Shown in pieces: positions 42,872 through 52,163 of a DNA stretch of 60,000 bases; within the stretch, counting starts at the first letter, position 1; each line of letters begins with the position of its first letter. The DNA is from Branchiostoma floridae. Lineage: Eukaryota; Chordata; Leptocardii; Amphioxiformes; Branchiostomatidae. Under the pieces are notes generated by a model. The model was not told the DNA's origin and did no database searches. It worked only from the letters and a program-made list of their open reading frames with translations. The stretch spans positions 13,491,297 to 13,551,296 of the forward strand of contig NC_049996.1 of assembly GCF_000003815.2 (NCBI RefSeq), read 5' to 3'. The position numbers and the translations under genes are program-made.

Positions 42872-43812
42872 CCCTCATCCGACCGTTACATTTTTACGAC
42901 GAATCTGACCGTATGGGGTCATTTTTGACCCCATTTTGTTTTGATCATAGACATATTTCTACTGGCTTATTTTGTCATTTCTGTGTATTTACTGTTTCAC
43001 TAACCTATGAAAAATATTTTGACAAGTTTTGGTGTCAGTAGCTATTACTCATTATCATAATTTATGCAGAAAATGAGGAAAAACCACATTTGCTCTGAAA
43101 ATCTACCATACTCAACTTACTTAAACAATGTTTTGTCTTATCAATTTCTAAACAATAATTGTGATGATGCAATAATACTGATAGCATAATAATGTTATTT
43201 AACAAGAAAAAATACAATATTTGTGAAAAGTAACGAATTTATTACTTAATTATGCACCATATTCCGCCATCTAAACACATACATACAATAACTCTTGAAT
43301 ATTTTCCCGCAAAGATCTTTCTTGTAGGTTCCTTCTGCACATTCTGTCCATATATTGTTTTTTAATTAATTAGAAACATTTTCACTTTCATTACCATAGG
43401 TAATTAGTGCGTATTATCATAATTTATGCAGAATGTCTAAAAACTGTATTTTACAGAAAAATACTAAATTTCTTTCAAAATATTCGGTGTTTACTCATCT
43501 AAGCAACTATAACCTGTTGCTGTAATAGCAATAATGAGGAATGCCTGTTATTTTATTGAAATGTCTTGATATTTATGTAATTAATGATTCATAATTGGCT
43601 GGGGTCATTTTTGACCCCACCGAAGAAGACACAAACTTTCAAGTATAGCTTATACAATAATGGGCAAAACTCGGAGAAAAATTGGTAGATGTTGTAAGAC
43701 ATGTATACAAGCAAATTCATGGAAGGAATTTTTTCTCTGATGAAAAATGTTGCTATGGCAGATTAAAATATACGCCTGGGGTCAAAAATGACCCCATACG
43801 GTCGGATGAGGG
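42872..43812 (+). mobile_element. Non-autonomous piggyBac-type element, copy 2 (941 bp)
   Basis: Perfect TTAA duplications flank it (42868-42871 and 43813-43816). Ends CCCTCATCCGACCG and CGGTCGGATGAGGG are exact inverted repeats. Palindromes GGGGTCATTTTTGACCCC (42915) and GGGGTCAAAAATGACCCC (43778), plus an internal one at 43601, mirror those of the 11641-12575 element. No transposase ORF. A 22-base identical block at 43047-43068 lies 175 bases from the left end; its inverted partner (12379-12400) lies 175 bases from the right end of the other element. Confidence 0.92.
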
Positions 43813-43989
43813 TTAAACTGAAGGACACTTTTTTTTTAGATAGCAAGATAGCAATCCCTTACTTACGTGTTAGGCGAGTTTAAAGATATCCCAAAATTAA
43901 ATGCAATATAAGACTTTGTGTTGCAGTATGTTACAATCTCGGCTTTATAAAAAGAAATACATAATAACTAACTTACATAAGATTTGTTG

Positions 43990-44286
43990 TTATTGCACGA
44001 TGTGTTTTTTTAATAATTCAAAGTCATTCACATATGCCATGAAATCGTTCTTATTTTCAAAACAGGTTGCTAGAGCTCATTTAGTGTCAACATCAAGGTT
44101 ATCTTTCTCGTCAATCACTTTTTCATCAATCAATCGATCACTATCTTTGTGCAGAAGTACTGGGTTTTTTTTCAAAGAAACAGCCATGGTGTTAAAAGCA
44201 CTACCTTTTTTCATGTGTGTCTCTTTTATAGAGCCTTCCGAAAAGATGTTCCATTTCGTGACATTTCTTTGCAGTCTTCCAGGCAA
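43990..44286 (-). other. Interrupted ORF, unknown
   Basis: A 99-codon frame with one internal TGA reads MPGRLQRNVTKWNIFSE, GSIKETHMKKGSAFNTMA, VSLKKNPVLLHKDSDRLI, DEKVIDEKDNLDVDTK-stop-ALATCFENKNDFMAYVNDFE and LLKKHIVQ. Charged, soluble-protein composition. No family recognised. It is 178 bp from the right end of the piggyBac-type element but not inside it. The opposite strand is open for 147 codons here but reads as Phe/Ser-rich shadow. Confidence 0.3.
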
Positions 44287-45380
44287 GCAACAGAGTAGTA
44301 TTGACGGAATGGAGGATGGAACCTACGGGATACCAAGGTACTAAACGTGTTGCAACACCCTAATTTTGCCAATGGGGTCGACGTATGACAATTTTCGAAG
44401 AAGAATGTTAATAGCTGCGATCATCCCTTACATAGGAGCTGACAAGTTCCAGTAACAGTTTTGGCATGTTATTGTCTGCACATGTCCCGTAAGTATGCAT
44501 GAACTATGTATGCCGTCAGCTTAAAGGCTGATAAATGGTATTGTGAGTTCACGTGTTTTTTTTTTTCTTTTTGTGGATTAGAAACCCGTAGAGTCGTAAC
44601 CATAAAAATGTTATGCTTAAACTTTGATACACGTCTAAACTGTTACACATGACAAGAAGCTAAGGAGTAAGACGGCATAATTATATTCCATACAAAGAAG
44701 TTAACAACAGTAATAAAACGTCACAATGTGGTGTAGTTTCCATTTTAATCATATCCAGATCTGGGTTAGTTGATTCTATTGGCCGTTAAAAGGGTTTCTG
44801 ATGCAGGATATCCTGAAGAATGAACAAGCGAATAAATGAAAGTTCACTGTTACCGAAGTCCGACAGACTCATGAAAAACGCAGATTACGAATCATCAGGA
44901 GAGAGCCATCTGAGGTCATAAAGTAATAGCACATTTTCCACTTTTACATGCTTCATCAACGAAACAGATTTGGAAATTTTGTATCATATTTTCTAGGTTC
45001 CATTAAAACGCTTATATCATATTTTTGTTCATAATATATATGCTTCTCTTCGTAGAGGCAAAACGTTTTGACATTTACCTATCGTTTATTCACAAAGCTG
45101 TCTAAAAGATACTGCCACGCCGAAAGGGTTGGAGCTGAAGTCGGAAGATGTCCAGAGAAGACAAATGTAAAAATGTAATTTACATGGAATGGAAGATATT
45201 TTATTGTATGCTATTTGTTAACCATAGCTCTTAGATAGGTTACCTGTAAAAGCACATTGAGTTGTTCTAAGATTGACACTTGGTAAATATTTCTGTTAAT
45301 GTTGTCATTAATTAATGGTCACAGGGTAACAAGAAATGAACGACTAACTGTGATTAAAACATTAATTCAGTGATACGTCA
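44287..45380. other. No gene seen
   Basis: No domain recognised. Confidence 0.4.
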
Positions 45381-45654
45381 ATGCTTGTATATCCATGGAT
45401 CAAGAAAAAGCTGAAATCCATTAGGAAAATAAGTGGCTGCCAGGCATTGAAACCATGGGTTTCCAGTATTGTTAACCATCTGCATTGGTCAGTTGTATCC
45501 ACAACACCTGGAAGAGGCCAGCTTATTGAAGACAAATGGAGCTCTGTGTTGGACCATGTCCAAAACCGTCACACTGGGTTTACTGACCAATTTCCAGTAT
45601 GTGGATATCTGCTACTGGAAGAGAAAGTGCTACAGAGGCCCTGGTTACCGTCGC
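45381..45654 (+). CDS. Transposase C-terminal exon (THAP/Kolobok-IS4EU-like family)
   Basis: Open from 45381 to a consensus donor (TCGC|gtaagt at 45655); an acceptor may lie at 45369-45370 (attcag). It reads KKLKSIRKISGCQALKPW, VSSIVNHLHWSVVSTTPG, QLIEDKWSSVLDHVQNRHTG, FPVCGYLLLEE and PWLPS. The pattern 'C..L..WI.SIVNHLYWC...S......+..KW.S...H+.N.H......F..C.H....ER.WL..G' is one I recognise from the C-terminal part of multi-copy DDE transposases in fish, amphioxus and cnidarians that often carry THAP domains. No stops, so it may be a recent copy or an exon of a domesticated gene. Upstream catalytic exons were not found. Confidence 0.6.
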
Positions 45655-46129
45655 GTAAGTATGTATGGATTTTTGTGAAGTGATATTTAGCAGGGTAAGG
45701 TAAACTAAATGTTCATGAAAAAAATTATTTATTTACAATTTTGATAAAACACATTTTAATTGAAGGAATACACAATTTGGCATCTTTTGTACATGGATTC
45801 CACTCAGGTATCCACTGAGGTGGAAGCTGCTGTAAAGAAAGACTCAATACCTTAAACGGTGATAAGTTCACCTGTTTTGCTTATTTGGAACATAAGAATT
45901 ATTCCTTGTTCCGAGAAATTGTACAACTTCATTTTCATTTCACTGATGAAGAAAGGTGGGCACCTTTCGAAACGTCTATTAAAATTTTTAAAGTATCCAG
46001 AAGTAAAGAGTGAATCTTCTTCAATTTTAATGTATCCTGGATGACTAATCTTCACAAACGGAGCAACAATGTCATTTGGATAGTATCCAGATGGAGACTG
46101 CTCCGGACCCAAACTACAGCCGTTCTATA
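45655..46129. other. No gene; third copy of the hairpin motif
   Basis: 45939-45978 reads TTTCACTGATGAAGAAAGG, tgggca, CCTTTCGAAACGTC. The arms (aaggtg and cacctt) pair directly. Confidence 0.45.
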
Positions 46130-46330
46130 GTATTCGGTAGAAAGCCACGTGCCTCGTTGACTGAAAAGGCTTCAAAATACTCCAAACCAAACGCAAATGT
46201 CATTTGCAAAAATATGGACTAAACGTTCCACATTCTAGATTAAAGCTGAGAGTTGAGTAGGGGATTTGTGAAATTATTTAGGAAGACACAGAGAATGCTG
46301 ATACTAGTCCTACCAGCGTCTGGACTTACA
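46130..46330 (+). repeat. Repeat family R2, copy C (left part only)
   Basis: gaaagccacgtgcctcgttg, aaatgtcatttgcaaaaata, agctgagagttgagtagggg, and gaagacacagagaatgctga match copies B and D, then the similarity stops. Confidence 0.7.
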
Positions 46331-47104
46331 AGAATGACCGGCCGGTCTTTTTAAGGAGACAGTTGGCCGCTTCATAAGATGGGCAGCAAGAAATATGGAC
46401 AGGTTAGTGATGGCAGCCTTACAAATTGAGCTGAAGAGAGCAATATATTTGTTCAATAGCTAAGCACGGGATTAATCAGGTACACATGCAGCCTATTTAA
46501 TTCCCTCACAAAGCCAAACAGATTCATCCCCCGATTTCCTGACCAGGCTGGAATCGAAGATTTTTGAAATATGACAATTGCTTTCTTTTATTGCATGGGG
46601 AATTGGACATTTATACCGAGGTTGCAAAACTGACGAAATAACAGCTCAAGGACAAACGACACGATAGCAATCGGTGTTGCATTTGTACGTCAGCTATTGT
46701 AATAAGAGAAACAAACAATTGAGCAAATGTTGTGACGAAAATGGTAACGTTTGCTGTCTCCTTCTGTTTCACTGACAGCTTAAAAAAGCCTCTTGCTACC
46801 TGGCAATATGTTACTTGGGGAAACATATTTTCATTTTAGATTGAAAACGTTTGGCATCAGATGAAATGCTACATCAGAAACTATACAAAGCTCAGTAACC
46901 AAGACGAGATAAATTAGGCCTTAGCTACATTCTGGACAAACAGTGTGGACCAGGAGCAGTGTTCCCTACTGCATGCAATCTTTTGATATCTATTTCTAAG
47001 AATTTTCCGAGCAAACAATGGATATTGAAGTGAGTATTAATATTAAGGAGAAAGTACGGACTTATATGTCATGGAAACTTATGTTAGTTCTTATGTTAGT
47101 AATA
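46331..47104. other. No gene seen
   Basis: No coding signal. Confidence 0.4.
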
Positions 47105-47480
47105 AGTCCCAAATCATTATTGTAGAATACTCCAAACAAAAATGCCAATTGTAAAAATGCGGAATAGATCTCGATGCTCAACATCACAGGTTAAAGCTGA
47201 GTATTGAGCAGGGGATTTAAAAATTTGCTTATGAAGACACAGAGAATGATGATATTGGCGGAGAAGCCAGAGATACATCTGCTTGCATAATGCAAATATA
47301 GCGTCAGTGACCAATTTAAGTCCGCACACTGTCAGAGAAGACTTCGTAACAACACAGAACACACAGTAGCAGGATGTCAAGATATCTGATGTCACCACTT
47401 TTTTTCACAAGAAAAAAAAAAAACTGTACCTTTAGTGAAGTTAGGAGAACAGCACCAGGGAACCTTAGCAGCAGTGCTCC
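47105..47480 (+). repeat. Repeat family R2, copy D
   Basis: Starts at about aatactccaaacaaaaatgc, contains agctgagtattgagcagggg, tgaagacacagagaatgatg, tagcgtcagtgaccaattta and gaacagcaccaggga. All four R2 copies lie within 8 kb in the same orientation. Confidence 0.7.
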
Positions 47481-47489
47481 TGTTGGTTT

Positions 47490-47526
47490 TTTAGCTCCCG
47501 CTTATAGCTATACGCGGGAGCTATAA
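47490..47526. other. Hairpin with palindromic loop
   Basis: Arms TAGCTCCCGC (47492-47501) and GCGGGAGCTA (47514-47523); the loop itself is the palindrome TATAGCTATA (47503-47512). No transcript context known. Confidence 0.5.
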
Positions 47527-47819
47527 GCTGTGAAGCACAAGAAACAGACAAAACGAGGGCACATAGAGAATACGAGAAAGGAATTATGATGTGCAAAAGC
47601 AGAAAGTACAGAATGAATTGTGAGGAGAGGAGAAAGAGACCATTCTCTGAATGCCAGGGACAAACAACTAGGCCACAGGGATAACAGAAAGAACAAAACT
47701 GTTGCTTTGTTGCTTTATATTAGTGTAGTCTATTCAAAATCGTCAGAGAACGATATCGGGATAATAGATATGCAGCTCAATAGGACAACAATCAAAGGCA
47801 AGGCCAATCAAACGCCCCT
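47527..47819. other. No gene seen
   Basis: A 110-codon plus frame (47620-47952) extends into the R1 repeat and has no domain. Confidence 0.4.
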
Positions 47820-48365
47820 TCCCTCTGTGTTTCACCGACAAATAAAATTGTCGCGTCAGCTGTTGGTATTTGTACAGTTATGGCGGGAAGTAATCTGTCA
47901 ATCAACCAAAAGCAGTATTCCGATTGGATCTATTGCAAAACGCGATACCTAACCAATATTGATAGGAATGTAAACTAGAAGTCTTGTGGCATTTAGGTTT
48001 CCGAGGCAAGTATTGATAGTGGTATCCTTATTATGTTGCCACATACATATAAATATATCAACTCTCACAGATATTACTTCATTTTATGTTCTTACAATTT
48101 TGTTATTGTTTACAGCCAGAGGTTCCTTTAATATTTTTAGGGGCTAAACCAGAATACCTTGCGCGGGAACACGTGTAATCTGATATGGTTTTGAGACAGG
48201 TCAAGAAACAACGAAGCTTTGTCAAGTGGTTCGTCTCTGTGATTGTGATATTTTGAAGCTTGAACGTCGGCATTTCGCCAAACTGTATCATTTACGTATA
48301 GGTGTACACACATCTTCTGGAACCTGACATTGTTATCTTACGTGTAGAATTTTGTGTATTTGTGT
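47820..48365 (+). repeat. Dispersed repeat family R1, copy 2
   Basis: Matches copies 1 and 3 in blocks: ttatggcgggaagtaatctg, tcaatcaacc, ccgattggatctattgcaaa, gtggcattt.gg, cttgcgcgggaacacgtgta, and ttacgtgtagaattttgtgt. Longer than copy 1 by internal insertions. Confidence 0.7.
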
Positions 48366-49050
48366 CCTGAGAAGGACTACCGTCGCTGTTAGCGGTCCGT
48401 CATACATTGTTTACTCTTACACTTTTCAAAGTTTACCGTTACGCTATTTTTATCGACTTTAAGCTTAGTATTGTTTGAGTGACAATGTACAAAATACAAC
48501 ACAATGTAGCGCTTCTATGTAATGAATAAATTGAATGGAAGGGGGTCTCCAGTTGATGTTCAATGAAGTATTTTAGTGACGTTGCCTAATAAGTCAGACA
48601 CAAGGCCATTTCTTTGATCGGGGGCTATTGAGTACAAAATCAACGTGTGAATTACCTCATTGGTCTCATTTTCAATCAGTCGTCGCATACTGAGATTAAC
48701 TGGTGATTTTTTATCAACATTGCTCCCATCATTTCAAAGACAGGGGTAACATGTATAAGTCTGTTTATACTTTAAAGAATGGTTTCCTACCTTCGCTGTT
48801 TTTAGTCTCCGTATACATTTTTTATTAGAAAAGTCTTGAATATCTGTAAGACGCCCTTCCCATTAGCAATAAGTAATATTGCTATCTGGTGTCCTGGGGA
48901 CAGTATTTAAATAGATAATATGAGCACATTCTACTCTATGTATTTATAGCTCTAACGTTATAACCCGTGTCAGTGGCCAGGTTTTATCGACCCTTGGCAT
49001 TGAAGATTTAGAAAACGAATGTATTTGCTGTAGAGTCAATGTGGCATTAC
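48366..49050. other. No gene seen
   Basis: Holds the putative intron after the 49051 exon; no downstream exon was recognised. Confidence 0.4.
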
Positions 49051-49521
49051 CTCAGCATTCTCATCAAAAGACTCAGAAGCACAGAAACGGCTCAATGCAA
49101 TATGTTCTTCGTGTAGCATATCATCTAGTTCATTTGTAGTCACGGATGCTACACTATCGACTGATATAACTAATACCTTGAACGCGTTTTCCTCAATGAT
49201 TTGTATCCAGACCTCCTCTTCGTGCCATGCAAAATTCCCACAGTGATGTATGCACACAAATGTGTCAAAGTGATCACAATTAACAAAATCATTTGCTGAC
49301 ACTACAAAAATATCCTCGAAAATTAGATTGGGCGCAATCCCAAAGTGATGCCCTAAATGGGCGATTGATTCGCCAACCCCTCCAACAGCTGCCGAGTACA
49401 CGGCACTGTGTGCCCCCATATCTGCTAACATCTTGAAAAGAAGATACTTAGGCAAATACTTGTACATAGCCTCGACACAGTTTACTATTGCGAGGCGCGG
49501 GTTAAATGCTGTCGTGTTATT
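49051..49521 (-). CDS. 157-codon intact exon, unknown protein (possibly methyltransferase-like)
   Basis: Between an acceptor (ttaacag at 49522) and a donor (GAATGCTGAG|gtaatg) the frame is open for exactly 157 codons, phase 0 at both ends. In order: NPRLAIVNCVEAMYKYLPKY, LLFKMLADMGAHSAVYSAAV, GGVGESIAHLGHHFGIAPNL, IFEDIF... NCDHFDTFVCIHHCGNFAWH, EEEVWIQIIEENAFKVLVIS, then acidic NELDDMLHEEHIALSRF. A glycine-rich loop (AAVGGVGES), then HFDTFVCIHHCGNF and KVLVISVDS strands, recall a class I SAM-dependent methyltransferase (motifs I, IV and VI), but the usual DxGxG is absent, so this is only a suggestion. Balanced composition and clean borders make it one of the two best candidates for a real gene. 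Confidence 0.55.
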
Positions 49522-49752
49522 CTGTTAATTTTCAATCTAAAACGACGTCCATGTCAACTCTATCTTCCTCAGTCAACACACTGTATTGCTATCTTGAGAG
49601 ATATTTTATAATTTTATATTTCTACCAGTGAAAGAATCACATAGATGTTTGGAAATTGTTGTGCATTAATCTATACTTGTAGTCACATTCTAAATATTTC
49701 TAGCATTCATGTTCAAACTTATTGTATGTAGAGTAGTTAAAACCTTTTAATT
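49522..49752. other. No gene seen
   Basis: Putative upstream intron or intergenic DNA. Confidence 0.4.
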
Positions 49753-50116
49753 CAGGGCTTGAAATACCACCTGTATATGCAGGTTAGTGCAGGTAAAATT
49801 GGAGCTTTGCGGGTATTTCTGATGTGTACCTGCACCTAACCTGCACAGGTATTTCTATAATACAGGAAATATTATCGGGTTTAGATGCAACGTTACATGA
49901 TGCAGGTGTAAGTGGATTTTTACTAGCTGCATTGACTGTTACCACCTGTGTATATAAGAAAGTATAAAAGAAAGAATAGCAATAGTTTCTGAACCATTGT
50001 AGTATCATCAATATTTCCTAATTCTGAGTGGTGCAGATAATATTTGTCTGTTGGAGGCAATTTAAATGTTACCTGCACCAGTGCATGTATGAATAAAAAA
50101 AGTATTTCAGGCCCTG
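49753..50116. mobile_element. hAT-like MITE (364 bp)
   Basis: Ends CAGGGCTTGAAATAC (49753) and GTATTTCAGGCCCTG (to 50116) are 15-bp inverted repeats with one mismatch. TAATT flanks both sides (49748-49752 and 50117-50121). CAGGGCTYGAAAT ends are a known hAT-type non-autonomous terminus in marine invertebrates; hAT elements normally duplicate 8 bp, and only five match here. The interior is rich in acctgca/tgcaggt blocks. No ORF. Confidence 0.75.
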
Positions 50117-50154
50117 TAATTACAATTCTCATATGAATGCCATTGTGGTGATTT

Positions 50155-51190
50155 ACTGTACATGGAACGGGTCTTCCCTGTGAACGCCCATGGCCCCCAT
50201 GCATCGATCCGTTGTCTGCACTAACGCCACACTTCATCGCTGCCTCCGTTCGGATACATCTTTGAAACAGAGAATCTGATCTGGCCAGTTTTCACAGGGT
50301 CCACAGCTGGTTTTCCCTTTCCTTGTACATTGCGGGACACCAGCTGTGGACCGCTGAACATGAGCTTGGCACACTGTGCCGCAAAATGTCCCGGGTTGTT
50401 ACTGCGCGATACAATATTCTGTAACTTCCTATTTGTTTTTTCACTACAGATTTGAGGCGAGCCTTTTTCGGCCGCGACGCTGATGAAGATGATGTGCTGG
50501 CCAAGTTGATGTGCTGCTGTCTCTGAGGCGTGGTAGTCAGTCATAATTTGTTGCACCATTCTCATGATCTCTTGCTGTTGGCGGGCCAGCAGTTGCACAG
50601 TGTGGAAACGTTTCCGTTGGATGTCTTAGGGACTGTCATAGTCAATCATTGTCAAGTCATTGCGGATAGAATCAGAAATGGTAGAAGTAGAGATAGAACT
50701 GAATGAATGAGTGCGATTAGTCGTGAGTGTATCAAAATGGGGTGAGGGAGGACGAGTGGTATTTGTCAGTTCAATGTCAGCCACATAGGACTAAGAAGAA
50801 TTGGACATCAAACCAGAAGAGACCAGAAATTTTGGCGTAGTCGTGAGTGTATCAAAATGGGGTGAGGGAGGACCAGCCACAGAGGTCTTAGATTTTAGAA
50901 GGAGTGGACATGTAACCAGATCAGAGATTTTGTCTATGTAACGCAAACTCCGCTATCCGGAGCTGATTGGCCCCTCCCCACACGAAGTCACGCAAACACG
51001 TCGTTGCTCTGTTCGTCTGATCGTCTTTTCTTGAAGTATCTCCAGAGGCCAGGGACTCATACACTGTCTGCAGGACGCGACGAAACTGGTGTTGTGCTGG
51101 CAGTCTGCGGGTGATCGATCAAGTTTCTCGTCCCCGGCTACATCAAACAGATCGCCAAAGATATGATGCGTGGCGATGTCAATCACCTGC
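50155..51190 (-). pseudogene. BEN-domain gene remnant
   Basis: One minus frame runs from about 50945 to 50160 with a few stops. N-terminal part: Ser/Thr/Pro-rich with two copies of PPSPHFDTLTT (50880 and 50760). Then SP-stop-DIQRKRFHTVQLLARQQQEI, a short coiled coil, and the BEN domain: RKLQNIVSRSNNPGHFAAQC, AKLMFSGPQLVSRNVQGKGK, AVDPVKTGQIRFSVSKMYPN, DEVWR-stop-CRQRIDAWG. The 'L...VF/LFS...L...N+.GK.+K..LDP.K...I...V...+P.....W..CR..ID' string is diagnostic. BEN domains bind DNA or chromatin and also occur in mobile elements. Stops at 50622, 50218 and in the N-terminal region show decay. Upstream (51190-50950) MQWLQVIDIATHHIFGDL may be its first exon. A related N-terminal remnant is at 370-648. 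Confidence 0.75.
50715..50874. repeat. Internal direct repeat in the BEN-gene remnant
   Basis: tagtcgtgagtgtatcaaaa tggggtgagggaggac occurs at 50718 and 50838 (period about 121 bp), giving the doubled PPSPHFDTLTT peptide on the minus strand. A local tandem duplication whose spacers have diverged. Confidence 0.8.
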
Positions 51191-51728
51191 AACCACTGCA
51201 TAGCAACGAAACCTGATCCCTAGCAACTGAAAGCCCGCTGTGCGGCGAGGGGATGACGATTGCACGTAATTATCCATATGTGGCCGTGCTCTCTATCAAG
51301 CTTGATGGTCGGGCGGCAGTAAAGACGGCCCTGATAAAAACCATATGCATGTATTTTATCAAACCATATGCATGTATTTTATCAATGTACCCTACCATGT
51401 AAACAATACAAAAGACATTACCGCACGTGGCAAACCACGATTTTTTAAAGGTGTTGTGAGTGAGTGAGTTTGAGTGTCAACCAGCGTAGCTCGCAGGGTA
51501 ATTTGTACAACATGTCGTGAGACCGCGAGTCACGCCGATAATCTACACATACATGTAATTTATCATATGATGGTGGGGTTTTGGTGGGGGGCATGGGTAC
51601 TAGTTAATGAAAGGAAAACGTTAGTAAGTGTTAATTTTAGAATGCACGTTTTGTACTCTCCGTGCGTACCCCTTCTCTCTCTCTCTAAGTCTTACATATG
51701 CATGTACGCACTGCACATTGCACATACA
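51191..51728. other. No gene; short tandem duplication
   Basis: aaccatatgcatgtattttatc is repeated in tandem at 51340 and 51363. No coding signal. Confidence 0.6.
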
Positions 51729-52163
51729 TTATGGTGTGCTCAAGACATCTGCTAAAGACCCACTACTGCAGGACATGACTGAGATGTGGTCACGCCCTCC
51801 TGATCTTATGGAGGGTGCTCTCTTCGACGCTGTTGACACAATAACTCTCAATTTCTTGACGTCAAGGGCCATTCCTGTTTCATCGGCATTGTAAATATGA
51901 AATGACCGGTTTTGCAACTTGTTCTCCTCAAAAATCTCCCCTAGTTTTAGGAAGTGGTCGATCTTATCATTGCTCATGGCTGCCCTCGCTTTGTCTAGTC
52001 TGTCGGCTGATCTTAGTTGTTTTGCGGCACGGCAGTTCCTCAGCAGAGTTGCCCTGTGTTGATCGGAAACTTGCCTTGCTTGCAGGAACTCGCGCAACTC
52101 GGAAACAGTCCAGCTGTCAAAGTTGGGCGAGCCTGGCGCACCAGACGCCATGTTGTTGTTCAT
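51729..52163 (-). pseudogene. SAP domain joined to a pogo/Tigger transposase fragment
   Basis: A single open frame of 144 codons. Residues about 12-48, FDSWTVSELREFLQARQVS... RATLLRNC, fit a SAP DNA-binding motif ('W.+.EL+..L..RG.S......+L....'). From residue 55, DRLDKARAAMSNDKIDHFL, FHIYNADETGMALDVKKL, then GGRDHISVMSCSSG fit the start of a DDE_1 transposase with the catalytic D of NADET present. The remaining catalytic part is absent. SAP-type first exons belong to YqaJ/SWIM-type multi-copy genes, so the join is probably a transposon landing in such a gene rather than a designed fusion. Alternatively the SAP-like part belongs to the transposase itself. Confidence 0.55.

Noticed and set aside
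43901-44344. 147-codon plus-strand frame
   Set aside because: Phe/Ser/Cys-rich composition and no domain; the minus strand over the same bases has a more protein-like, though interrupted, reading.
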